64,000 bases of DNA from Shewanellaceae bacterium UBA2521 (GCA_002341165.1 DDNL01000032.1:24870-88869), one strand, 5' to 3'; shown: positions 35,430 to 46,859, counted from the first letter of the stretch. Program-made: numbers and translations. Notes: generated from the sequence alone by a model not told the origin.

Positions 35430-35732
35430 TCAAGCAACGTCTTGAGTCAAAGCCTGTGGCTTGGCAGCTTGCTCACTTTGTGGTGCTGGCTTTGCTGCTT
35501 TCGTTTTTTTAGCTGCTAAAGCCGACAAGACTTGGGATTTATTCTTAGCCAAGTATATACTGAGTTCTTCTGTAATCTGCCCATCTAACTGACAACCCGA
35601 TTCCTGAATCAATACTGTCAATGCATCTGCTATATCAAGCATTTTATCGTATTCATCAGCATGTTTTTTATCCGTCGTTAACAAAACCTCGACTCCTTTT
35701 CTCACTACAGCATAGCGCGTTTCTACAGCCAT
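35430..35732 (-). CDS. yebG: YebG-family protein
   Basis: 100 aa. The N-terminus MAVETRYAVVRKGVEVLLTT and then KKHADEYDKMLDIADAL match E. coli YebG (96 aa), a DNA-damage-inducible protein of unknown biochemistry. The C-terminal 30 residues are an Ala/Lys/Pro tail of low complexity. No CTGT-N8-ACAG LexA box was found within 100 bp upstream. Confidence 0.9.
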   Translation of the reverse strand: MAVETRYAVVRKGVEVLLTTDKKHADEYDKMLDIADALTVLIQESGCQLDGQITEELSIYLAKNKSQVLSALAAKKTKAAKPAPQSEQAAKPQALTQDVA

Positions 35733-35785
35733 TTTTTCTCCAATTCAACTTATCTTCATCATTCCAATACAAAAAGTGAGTGTAA

Positions 35786-35812
35786 CAAAAAAAAACCGCA
35801 TAAGCGGGTTTT
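35786..35812 (-). terminator. Terminator after the YjiH-like gene
   Basis: On the minus strand AAAACCCGC-TTAT-GCGGTTTT (one bulged C) is followed by a long T-run. It lies 20 bp after the stop of the transporter-like gene and before yebG. Confidence 0.85.
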
Positions 35813-35832
35813 CAACATCATTTTTTATACTT

Positions 35833-37194
35833 TTAAAACAATAAGTGCGCCATAGCAGAAATAATAGGCAAGCTCACCAAAGTTCTTAATATAAAAATAA
35901 CCCACAATTCAAATAGGTTTAGTGGAATCTTACTTCCTAAAAGTAAAGCACCAATTTCTGAGAGGTAAATCAATTGAGTCACTGAGAGTGCTGCAATAAT
36001 AAAACGCGTCATCTCCGAGGTAATGGGCGTAGCTAAAATAGAAGGTAAAAACATATCAGCAAAACCAACCATAATAGTTTTGGAAGCCGCTGTCGCTTCT
36101 GGAATCCCTAAAAGCTCTAAGTAAGGTACAAAAGGCTTACCTACCCATTCTAAAATAGGTAAATAATGATTATGTGCCACAATCGTGGCTAACGTACCAA
36201 TGGCCATCACAACAGGCAACACACCACAGACCATATCTATCACATTTTTAGCTGCTGCTTTAACCTGTTCAGTCCAAGGTTCTAATTTTTCAACATGTGC
36301 CATCGCAGCATCCAGAGCCGTTGACCAGCTTGTATCAACTTGATGCTGTTGAGGTGCTTTGGCCGAGCCGTCGATATAAATATCTTTTTTCCAAGACAGA
36401 GGAGGCAACCTTGGGACAATAATGGCACACAGTAAGCCTGTTAAACACACAGTGGCATAAAATACAGCAAACATGTGCTCAAGCTGTACTTGGCTCAAAA
36501 TCACTAAGGTAAAGGTAATAGATACAGCAGAAAAGCTTGTACCTATCACCGCAGCTTCACGTTGCGTATATTTTTTCTCTTCATATTGACTGTTGGTAAT
36601 CATAACGCCTAAGCTGCCATCACCAAACCAAGAAGCTAAGCACCCTACCGCACTTCCACCTGGTAAATTAAATAAACGCTGCATCATCGATGCGCATTTA
36701 ACACCCACAAACTCCAATAGACCGAAGTTCAGCAATAAGGGTAATAAGGCGCCTGCAAAGACAAAAATACAAAGCAAATCAACAGATAAGCTAAGCAACA
36801 ACTCACCTGTATAAGGGCTCCAAATATACGCAGGCCCAATCTTAAAGTAAGTCATCGCCGCAAATATGCTACCTACAAATCGTGTGATAAGCCAAGGTAC
36901 AGACGGTAACATCAGGCTTTTCAAAAAAGGATTATGAAGAACGACTTTAGGCTTACATATAAAACACAAAGCAGAAAATACACCCATCAGAATGATAATC
37001 ACGGCAGCAAGAAAAGTACCTGAACTACCGAGCAGCTCACCTAGCCCTTTGGCAAAGACAGCCACCCATATAGTTGGATTTCCGTCGTGAATAATAGGCG
37101 TCATAAAAAGTAGCAAGCCTAAAAGAGAAGGCACAAAAAACATCAGTTTATGAGAAATAGAGCCTTTTAAAGCAACTTGGTTTTGCACAAACAC
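35833..37194 (-). CDS. YjiH-family membrane protein with nucleoside-recognition (Gate) domain
   Basis: 453 aa with about ten membrane segments. Segments LPGGSAVGCLASWFGDGSLG, YTQREAAVIGTSFSAVSI and GFADMFLPSILATPITSEMT match the YjiH/SpoVAEB-like nucleoside-recognition (Gate) family. Transport of nucleosides or purines is suspected for some relatives, but the substrate is not established. It is divergent from the KefB-type antiporter gene. Confidence 0.82.
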   Translation of the reverse strand: MFVQNQVALKGSISHKLMFFVPSLLGLLLFMTPIIHDGNPTIWVAVFAKGLGELLGSSGTFLAAVIIILMGVFSALCFICKPKVVLHNPFLKSLMLPSVPWLITRFVGSIFAAMTYFKIGPAYIWSPYTGELLLSLSVDLLCIFVFAGALLPLLLNFGLLEFVGVKCASMMQRLFNLPGGSAVGCLASWFGDGSLGVMITNSQYEEKKYTQREAAVIGTSFSAVSITFTLVILSQVQLEHMFAVFYATVCLTGLLCAIIVPRLPPLSWKKDIYIDGSAKAPQQHQVDTSWSTALDAAMAHVEKLEPWTEQVKAAAKNVIDMVCGVLPVVMAIGTLATIVAHNHYLPILEWVGKPFVPYLELLGIPEATAASKTIMVGFADMFLPSILATPITSEMTRFIIAALSVTQLIYLSEIGALLLGSKIPLNLFELWVIFILRTLVSLPIISAMAHLLF

Positions 37195-37356
37195 CTCATG
37201 ATAAATAACGACTTAGACTTTAAAATTAAAAAAGCAATATAACGTAACAAAGCACAATATGCTAGTTCTCTACACAAAATTGAGATGTAACATAATATTT
37301 ACAAATTTAATAGTCTAAGTATTGAATAAATATTCCTAATCCTACCATAAAAAAAA

Positions 37357-37416
37357 CGGTAAAACCTCTTTTTTATAGAGGAGGTGAGTGATGAATAAAG
37401 CTTAATTCTCTTACCG
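37357..37416 (+). promoter_or_regulatory. Structured leader with a 4-codon ORF before the antiporter gene
   Basis: CGGTAA (37357) and TTACCG (37411) can pair as an outer stem. Inside, ACCTC (37364) pairs with GAGGT (37381) and so covers the ribosome site GGAGGT. That site is correctly spaced (5 nt) before an ATG AAT AAA GCT TAA mini-frame at 37391-37405. The antiporter start follows 67 nt after that stop. The arrangement suggests translation- or ion-dependent control; it matches no riboswitch I can name. Confidence 0.5.
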
Positions 37417-37472
37417 ATTTATAGGGATTTATCGACTATAATTAAAGTTTAAAAAGGTCATTTAAAGCCGTT

Positions 37473-39101
37473 ATGGAATCAGAAATTTTTGAACCAGCTA
37501 TTTTACTCATTACCCTAACCTGTGGGTTAGCCATGAATCGTGTCGGGATTCCTCCACTTATAGGATATCTTGCTGCTGGCTTTATTCTGTTCGCTCTCGA
37601 CTTTAACGAATCTAACTTACCCCTGCTTACGGATATCGCAAATATTGGGGTGTATCTATTACTCTTTGTCATCGGTTTAAAGCTCGACTTAACCAACCTG
37701 TTAAAGCCCTATGTCTGGGCAACCGCTTCTTTGCATATGGTTTTATTCAGTATTGTGAGTGTATCCCTTTTTAAGTCTTTAACCTATCTAGGCGTAATAC
37801 ACTTAGATACACTCACAGCTGAACATTTATTACTTCTTGCCTTTGCAATCAGCTTCTCAAGTACGGTTTTTGTCATGAAAACACTCGAGGCGCGTGGAGA
37901 GCTTGAGTCACGCTATGGTCAAATTGCTATTGGTATTTTGATCATCCAAGACTTATTTGCTGTGATGTTTCTGACCTTCTCAAAAGGTGAGCTACCTTCT
38001 ATTTATGCACTAGGGTTATTGGCTTTACCTGTTATACGACCTTTATTTTATCGTGCTTGCGATCACTTAGGTCATGGTGATTTACTGGTACTCTTTGGTC
38101 TGGTTATGACTCTTATTTTTGGTGCTTATCTCTTTGAATTAGCAGGATTAAAACCTGACTTAGGTGCTCTGATGATGGGGCTGCTGTTATCAAAACATCC
38201 GAAAGCGTCTGAAATAGCCAGCTCTTTATTCTATTTTAAAGAGCTCTTTTTAGTTTCATTCTTTGTCACAATAGGTTTAAAGGGACTGCCTACATGGAAT
38301 GATTTATGGCTCGCCCTCACTTTAATCTTGTTTTTACCCTTGAAAGGTATGTTGTTTGCCATACTTCTCACGCGATTTCTTTTACGAGCGAGAACGGCAT
38401 TTTTATCATCTTTGTCTTTGATGAATTACTCAGAGTTTGGGCTTATTGTGACTGCGGTCGCCATCAGCCAAGGGTTACTCCCCGATCATCTTATTATTAC
38501 ACTCGCCCTGACCCTTTCCTTGAGTTTTTTAATCGCCGCGCCACTTAATTTACACTCAGAACATATCTATAAATATATTCATAAATATATTGTGCCTTTT
38601 GAGCGTATAGATGCCAACCAAGAGGATAAACCTATTGATATAGGAGAGCCTAGATTTTTAATTCTAGGTATGGGACGTATTGGTACAGAAGCCTATAACG
38701 AGCTTAGAAAACACTTTGGTAATGTCATTGTCGGTATTGATCACAAACCTGAAACTGTTGAAGTACATCAACAACAAGATCGCGTTGTCGTTTTAGGCGA
38801 TGCAACAGATACAGACTTTTGGTCTAAACTCAATCCAGCCAAACACGTCTACCATATTCTTTTATGTATGCCACACCATCAAGCTAATATTTTGGCATTA
38901 GAACAAATTCAAGCAAGCTCTTACTCAGGAAAATTTAGTTCTATGTCGTATTATCATGATGAGCGAGAGCTACTTGAACAAAGTGGCGTAGACTATACAT
39001 ATAGCATTTATGAAGCTGCGGGTATTGGCTTGGCTCGAGATATTATTAAAAGTAGCCGCAAAGATCTTCAAACTAAGATTCTTCGAGACTTTAAAGATTA
39101 A
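37473..39101 (+). CDS. Cation:proton antiporter (CPA2, KefB/YbaL type) with NAD-binding RCK domain
   Basis: 542 aa. Residues about 1-375 form 12-13 membrane segments of the Na+/H+-exchanger fold (IANIGVYLLLFVIGLKLDLT; FAISFSSTVFVMKTLEARGE). Residues about 390-510 form an RCK/TrkA-N Rossmann domain with FLILGMGRIGTEAYNEL and RVVVLGDATDTDFW. Relatives exchange K+ or Na+ for H+ and are gated by nucleotides or glutathione adducts. The ion is not certain. The 5' leader carries an unusual structured mini-ORF. Confidence 0.9.
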   Translation: MESEIFEPAILLITLTCGLAMNRVGIPPLIGYLAAGFILFALDFNESNLPLLTDIANIGVYLLLFVIGLKLDLTNLLKPYVWATASLHMVLFSIVSVSLFKSLTYLGVIHLDTLTAEHLLLLAFAISFSSTVFVMKTLEARGELESRYGQIAIGILIIQDLFAVMFLTFSKGELPSIYALGLLALPVIRPLFYRACDHLGHGDLLVLFGLVMTLIFGAYLFELAGLKPDLGALMMGLLLSKHPKASEIASSLFYFKELFLVSFFVTIGLKGLPTWNDLWLALTLILFLPLKGMLFAILLTRFLLRARTAFLSSLSLMNYSEFGLIVTAVAISQGLLPDHLIITLALTLSLSFLIAAPLNLHSEHIYKYIHKYIVPFERIDANQEDKPIDIGEPRFLILGMGRIGTEAYNELRKHFGNVIVGIDHKPETVEVHQQQDRVVVLGDATDTDFWSKLNPAKHVYHILLCMPHHQANILALEQIQASSYSGKFSSMSYYHDERELLEQSGVDYTYSIYEAAGIGLARDIIKSSRKDLQTKILRDFKD

Positions 39102-39115
39102 TATCGAATCATGCT

Positions 39116-39697
39116 CTAAAACTGAGTGGGATTACTTCCCTGAATCAGATGCTTGACGAAATAAGCGGTCTTTTCGCAATTCACTTCTTTAATCAAAGAC
39201 TGCTTATCTTGATGATACATAGGAAGCACTTCTAACCAGCGCTGACTCACCCAGTTCAAGTCTTCTAAATGTATATGTGAATACAATCCAGAAACATCTG
39301 GGTTAGCGGTATAAAATTCGAGTAATGCTTCTGCAAGGACTTCGGAGTCTTCTGATATAGGCAGAAAAGGCCAGTTAGGTATAGGTGAAACTTCTACTTC
39401 ATAAAAGCCTGATTGACGTTGTGCAGAAAGCACCTTCACCCTTTGTATACCTTCTATAACAACTGAGAGAGAGCCATCTTCTAACTGAAAAAAATCAATG
39501 ACTTGGCACTGAGTTGCAATAGGATAACAAGGAAGTGAATAACTTTGCGATGAAACAGAAACAACAATATTTGATTTATTTTTGAGGTGTTCAGCAACGT
39601 ATAGCAATAAATCATGATCAATAATTTGAATTTCTTGGCGGCCTTCTGGCAACAACCAATGCTCTAAACGAATAAGCGTTGCACGATAAGACTCCAT
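39116..39697 (-). CDS. LON N-terminal (substrate-binding) domain protein
   Basis: 193 aa; it matches the free-standing LON/PUA-like domain found without the protease. Visible features: CYPIATQCQVIDFFQLEDGS, VVIEGIQRVKVLSAQRQSGF, FYEVEVSPIPNWP. There is no AAA or protease domain. Its role in these bacteria is unknown. Convergent with the antiporter gene, with 14 bp between stops. Confidence 0.82.
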   Translation of the reverse strand: MESYRATLIRLEHWLLPEGRQEIQIIDHDLLLYVAEHLKNKSNIVVSVSSQSYSLPCYPIATQCQVIDFFQLEDGSLSVVIEGIQRVKVLSAQRQSGFYEVEVSPIPNWPFLPISEDSEVLAEALLEFYTANPDVSGLYSHIHLEDLNWVSQRWLEVLPMYHQDKQSLIKEVNCEKTAYFVKHLIQGSNPTQF

Positions 39698-39890
39698 GAA
39701 TCATAACCTCATAATTCAACTTATAATCTTAAGTTTAGCAGGAAGTACACCTAAAAGCATAAAGAAAAAACAACTCTACAGTTTAAACTTTAACTTCATT
39801 TTTTTTATCAATAAGTTAAAACCTATAAAATAAAGAATGCACAGCTTGAAAAACAGAGATAAAGTGGCTAAGATTTCAGTTTATCGCTGT

Positions 39891-39965
<75 letters not shown>

Positions 39966-40022
39966 ATCACAAGGTTTTGATACATTTTTATACCTTTGAA
40001 AGATCTCGCTTTGAGTCGTACT

Positions 40023-41144
40023 TTAAGGTTCCAACTTAGCTGAAATCACCAATTTATCATTCCCAATACTCACAGGCAATGCTTTATCAGAAGCATCAAA
40101 ATTCTTGATTTTGATATCATCCTCTAAGATCACAAGATCTGCTGTTTTGATATTCGGATCATGTATAAAATTCATATAAAGCCGAACAGTATGATAACGT
40201 ATCATGTTATTTCTTACGGAAACAGGAAAACCATACCAACCTATATCATTTTTATTTTGATCCAGATTAAATAAGACTTCCTCAACCTCTTTCATTGCAA
40301 TCTGATGGTATTTATCATTTAACTTTGCTTTAGAATTCGGCGTAAGATCTTGCAAATCGGGGTGCATAAATCCATAGTTGTACCAGTCATAATCCTTATA
40401 TCCAACTGTTGCCATAGGTTGAAAAAGAATAGGCATAGCAAGGTTCACATTATCTTGACCCGCATCATACATATTGCAGATATAACCTCTGTAAGAGCCA
40501 TAACAAGGATATATGGTTGTAGAAGGTGTCCTCTCTACACTCGAATCACTCAGAATAATATGTGCTGAATTCCACTTCATATTTTTAGAATCAAGCACAC
40601 CGTGCATTTTATCCATGTTATGCACATAATCGCTGACCACATTATGATCATTGATATACGCACCTCTGAGATAATAAGCCGTATGAGACTGATTAAAGCT
40701 GATCGTGTTATAAGCTATATTATCTAACGTAGCAAATAGAACAAATTCTACGTTGGATAAATAAATTTTTTGGCGTTTAGCTAAATAAAAAGCAATTTCG
40801 TATTGGTTTCCAGATGAATTAGAAATAGATAATTTTGGATGCGCTATTTTATAATGATGCGTATTTTGAGGATTAAAGTTGTTCTGTGTTACATCATAAG
40901 TTGCTCTAAGGTCACGCAATTTTTTCTTATTATATTGAACAGAGATATGTACATCTGTTGTGTATTTGATTTTTGAAGTATCATCTGGGATACCTATTTT
41001 CACCTCACTCACGAGTTTCGAATAATCAACGCTTCTTTTAACTTCAGGTAAGGATGAATCAATTCCACTATTACATGCACTACACAAGGCTAGGATCATG
41101 GTCGTTACAATGCCATAACTGAAAGTACATGTTTTAATATTCAT
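40023..41144 (-). CDS. Large putative lipoprotein, unknown function
   Basis: 373 aa, started at the ATG at 41144 with AGAGG 6 nt upstream; 12 codons further upstream also stay open. A signal peptide (YGIVTTMILALCSAC) with Cys residues at its end suggests export and possible lipidation. The mature protein is rich in Asn, Tyr and beta-strand-like alternation, with paired Cys in TTIYPCYGSYRGYICNMYDA. No family recognised. It lies alone, next to tRNA-Gly, which is a common site for acquired DNA. Confidence 0.7.
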   Translation of the reverse strand: MNIKTCTFSYGIVTTMILALCSACNSGIDSSLPEVKRSVDYSKLVSEVKIGIPDDTSKIKYTTDVHISVQYNKKKLRDLRATYDVTQNNFNPQNTHHYKIAHPKLSISNSSGNQYEIAFYLAKRQKIYLSNVEFVLFATLDNIAYNTISFNQSHTAYYLRGAYINDHNVVSDYVHNMDKMHGVLDSKNMKWNSAHIILSDSSVERTPSTTIYPCYGSYRGYICNMYDAGQDNVNLAMPILFQPMATVGYKDYDWYNYGFMHPDLQDLTPNSKAKLNDKYHQIAMKEVEEVLFNLDQNKNDIGWYGFPVSVRNNMIRYHTVRLYMNFIHDPNIKTADLVILEDDIKIKNFDASDKALPVSIGNDKLVISAKLEP

Positions 41145-41467
41145 AGCAAGCCTCTTTTTGTCTCCAGTATATTCAAACAAATTATCAGATTATTCCATGT
41201 GAACTCTTCGCATATTCAACAATAATGATATCTAGTTTCGTTATCTGAACCATTACGTCTCAGAAATAAAGATGTATTCTTCATGCAATATCTATGTCTA
41301 TTTGGTTTTTAGACTCTTCCCATAAAGCAAAAAGTGTACCGCTTGATACTCTATCAACACATGGAGCCATACGTATAAACTAAGATAAGCGTATGATTTC
41401 AAGACAATAAAAAAGCCATAACCTAAGTTATGACTTTTTATCAAATAAATCCAGCGATGAATCTGTA
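41145..41467. other. Intergenic interval, 323 bp
   Basis: Holds the secF terminator at its right end (41407-41440) and the upstream region of the lipoprotein gene at its left. No small gene or repeat is supported. Confidence 0.6.
41407..41440 (-). terminator. Terminator after secF
   Basis: On the minus strand AAAAAGTCATAAC-TTAG-GTTATGGCTTTTTT forms a stem of about 13 bp with one G-U pair and a T-tract. It closes the queA-tgt-yajC-secD-secF unit. Confidence 0.85.
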
Positions 41468-42415
41468 TTAGTAAATCAAGTTGTCTTGATCTGCACCTTC
41501 TTTTTCTACTTCAACAGGTAGCATATGCTCACGAATAATACCTAGTTGTACTGCCAAGAAGCTAGCAACATAAATAGAAGAGTAAGTACCCACCATAATG
41601 CCTAAAAGCAGTGCTGTAGCAAAACCATGTATATTGGCTCCACCTTGAGTAAACAGAGCAATCACAACAAACAAAGTCGTCAAAGTCGTGATAACCGTTC
41701 GACTCATCGTTTGCGTAATAGAAGCATTAACCACTTCATACGGTGACGCTTTACGCATTTTGATAAAATTCTCGCGAATACGATCATAAACCACAATGGT
41801 GTCATTCAGTGAATAACCCACAACGGTTAAAACGCCCGCCAACACAGTGAGATCAAACTCAATCTGTAACCAAGAGAAAATACCTAAAGTGACCATCACA
41901 TCATGTAGAAGTGCAGCGACAGAGCCAAGAGCTAAACGCCATTCAAAACGAAATGATACGTAAATCATGATACAAATCAGGGCAACTAAAACCGCCATAC
42001 CACCTTGCTCAGCCAACTCTTGACCCACAGCAGGCCCAACAAACTCAACACGCTTAATCGTAGCCTGTGTATCTTGCTGTGCCGTCAGTACTTTAACCGC
42101 GTTGACCTGCTCTGCATTAGGAATATGTTCTTGGATAGGTAATCTAAAGACGACGTCTTTTAATGTACCAAAGCGTTGAATCACCACACCTTTTAAAGCT
42201 GGAGATGTTGCGGCATCACGTAAAGCATCGAGAGCAATATCTTCGCTAAACTCCACTTCAACAACGGTACCACCTGTAAAGTCTAATCCCCAATTTAATC
42301 CTTGCTGAGCAAGAAGCACAATGGAGCTTATGACCAAAACTATCGAGACATAGCTGATCAGTCGGGCGTGCTTTAAAAAATTAACCGTCTTTTTTAATGA
42401 TAAAATTTCAAACAT
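41468..42415 (-). CDS. secF: Protein translocase accessory subunit SecF
   Basis: 315 aa, six membrane segments with a periplasmic loop after the first. Family motifs GLDFTGGTVVEVEFSE, YVSFRFEWRLALGSVAALLH and VVGYSLNDTIVVYDRIRENF. With SecD it uses the proton gradient to complete export through SecYEG. It lies 10 bp after secD. Confidence 0.97.
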   Translation of the reverse strand: MFEILSLKKTVNFLKHARLISYVSIVLVISSIVLLAQQGLNWGLDFTGGTVVEVEFSEDIALDALRDAATSPALKGVVIQRFGTLKDVVFRLPIQEHIPNAEQVNAVKVLTAQQDTQATIKRVEFVGPAVGQELAEQGGMAVLVALICIMIYVSFRFEWRLALGSVAALLHDVMVTLGIFSWLQIEFDLTVLAGVLTVVGYSLNDTIVVYDRIRENFIKMRKASPYEVVNASITQTMSRTVITTLTTLFVVIALFTQGGANIHGFATALLLGIMVGTYSSIYVASFLAVQLGIIREHMLPVEVEKEGADQDNLIY

Positions 42416-42425
42416 GATTCCTTCC

Positions 42426-44267
42426 TCAAATCGACAGCTTTTTCATACGTTTGGCACCCCATAACGCATTGACTAAAGCACGAGATACAACAATGACCGT
42501 AAACATAGAGGTTGCAATACCTATCATCAAAGTCACGGCGAAGCCTTTCACAGCACCTGTTCCTACTGCAAATAAAATCAGTGATGTGACAAATGTCGTG
42601 ATATTGGCATCCGCAATAGTCGAGAAGGCATTGGCATAACCTTCAGAGATGGCGCGTTGTACCGAGCGACCAGAGCGCAGCTCTTCTCGAATACGTTCAA
42701 AAATAAGAACATTGCCATCAACCGCCATACCTACAGTCAATACGATACCTGCAATACCTGGTAGTGTCAGGGTTGCACCAGGAATCATAGACAACAAGCC
42801 CACAATCATCACAAGATTGGCAACCAGTACAAGATTGGCAACCAAACCAAACCGACGATAATAAATCATCATAAACAAGATCACAGCAATAAGACCTGAA
42901 ATCATAGCTTGCAAACCGTTTTCGATATTTTGCTGTCCCATGCTTGGACCAATAGTGCGTTCTTCAACAATCTGAATAGGAGCTTTCAAGGCACCGGCAC
43001 GAAGTAACAAAGCTAAGTTTTTAGCTTCTTCATAATCTAGGCCTGTGATCCGAAAGCTACGGCCTAAACGCGCTTGAATCGTGGCTTGCGATACGACCTC
43101 TTCGACTTTCTTCAGTACATAGCGACCTTCAGCATTTTTAACTTGTGTCGTTCTGTATTCAGTGAATAAAGTCGCCATCAATTGACCAATAGCACCTTTG
43201 GTAGCATTGGCCATCATGGTGCCACCTGTGGCATCTAAATCGATACTCACTTGAGGCTGATTATATTCATCAAAAGCAGCTCGAGCATTGGTGATGTGAT
43301 CACCACTTAGAATCACTTCTTTATACAAAGCGGTTTTACCACCACCGCGCACATCGAAAGCTTCAGAGCTCATAGGTACGCGACCTCGAAGCAATGCATC
43401 TTGATCAACCTTGGTGTTCACCATACGAAACTCAAGCGTTGCCGTGGCGCCTAAAATTTGTTTGGCTCTAGATGGATCTTGAACACCTGGAAGTTGCACG
43501 ACAATACGCTCAGCGCCTTGACGCTGTACCATCGGCTCAGCCACACCTAGCTCATTAACTCGATTGCGAATAATAGTTATATTTTGCGCAATCGCTTCTT
43601 CACGAATAAGGCGCATCTCTTCTTCAGAAATCGATACGATCAAATCATGAACACCATGGTTTTTTACTTGGTAGCGACGAAATTGTCGAGAAATAAAAGT
43701 GTTTGCTTGATCGCGTATTTCATCTTTTCGAAACCGCACCACAACACCTTCAGGCGTACTTTGAATACCCGAATAACGAATTTTTTGTTCACGTAAACTT
43801 GCACGCAAATCGGTCGAGATTTGCTTTTCTGCTTTTTGCATGACTTCCTTCATATCCACTTCCATAAGGAAATGAATACCACCACGCAAATCTAGACCTA
43901 AACGCATGGGTGATCCGCCGATAGAAGCGAGCCAATCAGGCGTTGTCGATGCAAAGTTAAGAGCTGTGATAAAGTTTTCATCTAACTCATTGACCAACAC
44001 TTCCTTTGCAAGGAGTTGCTGCTCTGGATCAGCTAAACGAATTTGTAACTTGTTTGGTGTCAACTCAAGCTTTTTAATCTCTATTTGATTTTTATCAAGC
44101 AACTCACGCACTTCGATAAGCGTATCTTGCGTAACTTGCTGACCTCGAACACCCGAAATCTGTACAGCATGATCATCTCCAAATAAATTGGGGGACGCAT
44201 ACAATGCGGCCATACACACCACAAATATAACGAGTAGATTCTTCCATAATGGGTATTTGTTTAACAC
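42426..44267 (-). CDS. secD: Protein translocase accessory subunit SecD
   Basis: 613 aa (E. coli 615). A first membrane helix, a large periplasmic part with MRLGLDLRGGIHFLMEVDM and RVNELGVAEPMVQRQGAERI, then five membrane segments with LTVGMAVDGNVLIFERIREE. Normal length and order between yajC and secF. Confidence 0.97.
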   Translation of the reverse strand: MLNKYPLWKNLLVIFVVCMAALYASPNLFGDDHAVQISGVRGQQVTQDTLIEVRELLDKNQIEIKKLELTPNKLQIRLADPEQQLLAKEVLVNELDENFITALNFASTTPDWLASIGGSPMRLGLDLRGGIHFLMEVDMKEVMQKAEKQISTDLRASLREQKIRYSGIQSTPEGVVVRFRKDEIRDQANTFISRQFRRYQVKNHGVHDLIVSISEEEMRLIREEAIAQNITIIRNRVNELGVAEPMVQRQGAERIVVQLPGVQDPSRAKQILGATATLEFRMVNTKVDQDALLRGRVPMSSEAFDVRGGGKTALYKEVILSGDHITNARAAFDEYNQPQVSIDLDATGGTMMANATKGAIGQLMATLFTEYRTTQVKNAEGRYVLKKVEEVVSQATIQARLGRSFRITGLDYEEAKNLALLLRAGALKAPIQIVEERTIGPSMGQQNIENGLQAMISGLIAVILFMMIYYRRFGLVANLVLVANLVMIVGLLSMIPGATLTLPGIAGIVLTVGMAVDGNVLIFERIREELRSGRSVQRAISEGYANAFSTIADANITTFVTSLILFAVGTGAVKGFAVTLMIGIATSMFTVIVVSRALVNALWGAKRMKKLSI

Positions 44268-44285
44268 GCTAAATTCCTTGATACA

Positions 44286-44594
44286 TTAAAGAGATTGCAT
44301 TGAACCCTTTGGTAAAACTGCAGCGATATAATCCTTTTTTATAGTAATCTGTGTTGCATCACTGATGCTCAATAACACATAGTCATTGCTGTCACTGATT
44401 TTTTGGATTTTGCCAACTAAACCGCCATTGGTTAACACTTCATCACCCTTACTTAAAGAAGACATCAATCCCTTATGCTCTTTAGCACGTTTTGATTGTG
44501 GTCTATAGATCATGAAATAGAAAATTAAACCAAACATAACCAACATAAAAACCATTTCCATTGGATTACCTTGTGAACCATTTGCTGAAAACAT
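44286..44594 (-). CDS. yajC: Sec translocon accessory protein YajC
   Basis: 102 aa with one N-terminal membrane segment (MVFMLVMFGLIFYFMIYRPQ) followed by SKRAKEHKGLMSSLSKGDEV and LTNGGLVGKI, diagnostic for YajC. Part of the SecDF-YajC complex. 18 bp before secD. Confidence 0.96.
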   Translation of the reverse strand: MFSANGSQGNPMEMVFMLVMFGLIFYFMIYRPQSKRAKEHKGLMSSLSKGDEVLTNGGLVGKIQKISDSNDYVLLSISDATQITIKKDYIAAVLPKGSMQSL

Positions 44595-44630
44595 AATATC
44601 CTCTTTAACTATTTTTAAATATAAATAAAA

Positions 44631-45764
<1,134 letters not shown>

Positions 45765-45824
45765 TTATCAGAAAAACAGTCTGATGATTTTATTTATATG
45801 TAATAGGGTTGTTTATGAGTCTTT

Positions 45825-46859
45825 TCAAGAGCTCGGCGTGATGAACATTGCATCACCATAACTAAAGAAGCGATATTGCTCAGCAACCGCATGTCGATAA
45901 GCTCGCATCACCGGCTCATAACCAGCAAAAGCACTCACAAGCATAATTAAGGTTGATTCAGGTAAATGAAAATTCGTAATCAAAGCATCAATCACCTTAA
46001 ACTCAAAGCCTGGATAGATGAAAATATCCGTCTCGCCAAAAAAAGGTTTGAGCACGCCATCATGCGCTTTCGCTGCAGATTCTAGGGAACGGACACTGGT
46101 CGTTCCCACAGCGATAACCTTCGAGCCGCGCTGTTTTGCCTGAGTAATCAGATCCACCGTCTCTTGGCTCACTTCCGCATATTCAGAATGCATAACATGC
46201 TCTGCTATCTCGTCGACACGCACAGGTTGAAAAGTGCCTGCTCCCACATGTAAGGTGACATAAGCTAGCTGCACACCTTTATCTTGCAATTTTTGCAGCA
46301 TCTGTTCATCGAAATGTAGCCCAGCTGTAGGCGCTGCGACCGCACCATGCTTAACGCCATATACAGTTTGATAACGCTCCCAATCGCTCTCCTCATCAGG
46401 TCGGTCCATGTAAGGTGGTAGAGGCATATGACCAATTGTTTCAAGCAACTGTAAGATAGAGGCATCACCCTGTACATGGAGTTCAAATAAAGCATCATGT
46501 CTTTGCGCCATCAACATACGATAGCCTTGCTCAAACTCGATGATTTGACCCACTTTAGGTGCTTTAGACGCTTTAACATGAGCAAGTAATTTCTTGTCGT
46601 CAAGCATGCGTTCCACCAGCACTTCAACACGCCCACCTGTTTGCTTATGGCCATGTAATCTCGCTGGAATCACGCGTGTATCATTCAATACTAATACATC
46701 ATCTGAGTCAACTAAGTCCAGCACATCGGTAAACTGCTGATCACATACTTGACCCGATGTACCATCTAGATGCAAAAGACGAGAAGCCGTTCTTTGCTCT
46801 GTAGGATAACGAGCGATAAGAGACTCGGGAAGATCAAAATAAAAGTCTGATACTTGCAT
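45825..46859 (-). CDS. queA: S-adenosylmethionine:tRNA ribosyltransferase-isomerase
   Basis: Makes epoxyqueuosine after Tgt. Started at the ATG at 46859 ([20 protein letters not shown]), which matches homologue starts; a further 21 codons upstream have a Cys-rich composition unlike the family. 344 aa. Motifs [40 protein letters not shown] and [20 protein letters not shown] segment. First gene of the unit. Confidence 0.96.
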   Translation of the reverse strand: MQVSDFYFDLPESLIARYPTEQRTASRLLHLDGTSGQVCDQQFTDVLDLVDSDDVLVLNDTRVIPARLHGHKQTGGRVEVLVERMLDDKKLLAHVKASKAPKVGQIIEFEQGYRMLMAQRHDALFELHVQGDASILQLLETIGHMPLPPYMDRPDEESDWERYQTVYGVKHGAVAAPTAGLHFDEQMLQKLQDKGVQLAYVTLHVGAGTFQPVRVDEIAEHVMHSEYAEVSQETVDLITQAKQRGSKVIAVGTTSVRSLESAAKAHDGVLKPFFGETDIFIYPGFEFKVIDALITNFHLPESTLIMLVSAFAGYEPVMRAYRHAVAEQYRFFSYGDAMFITPSS

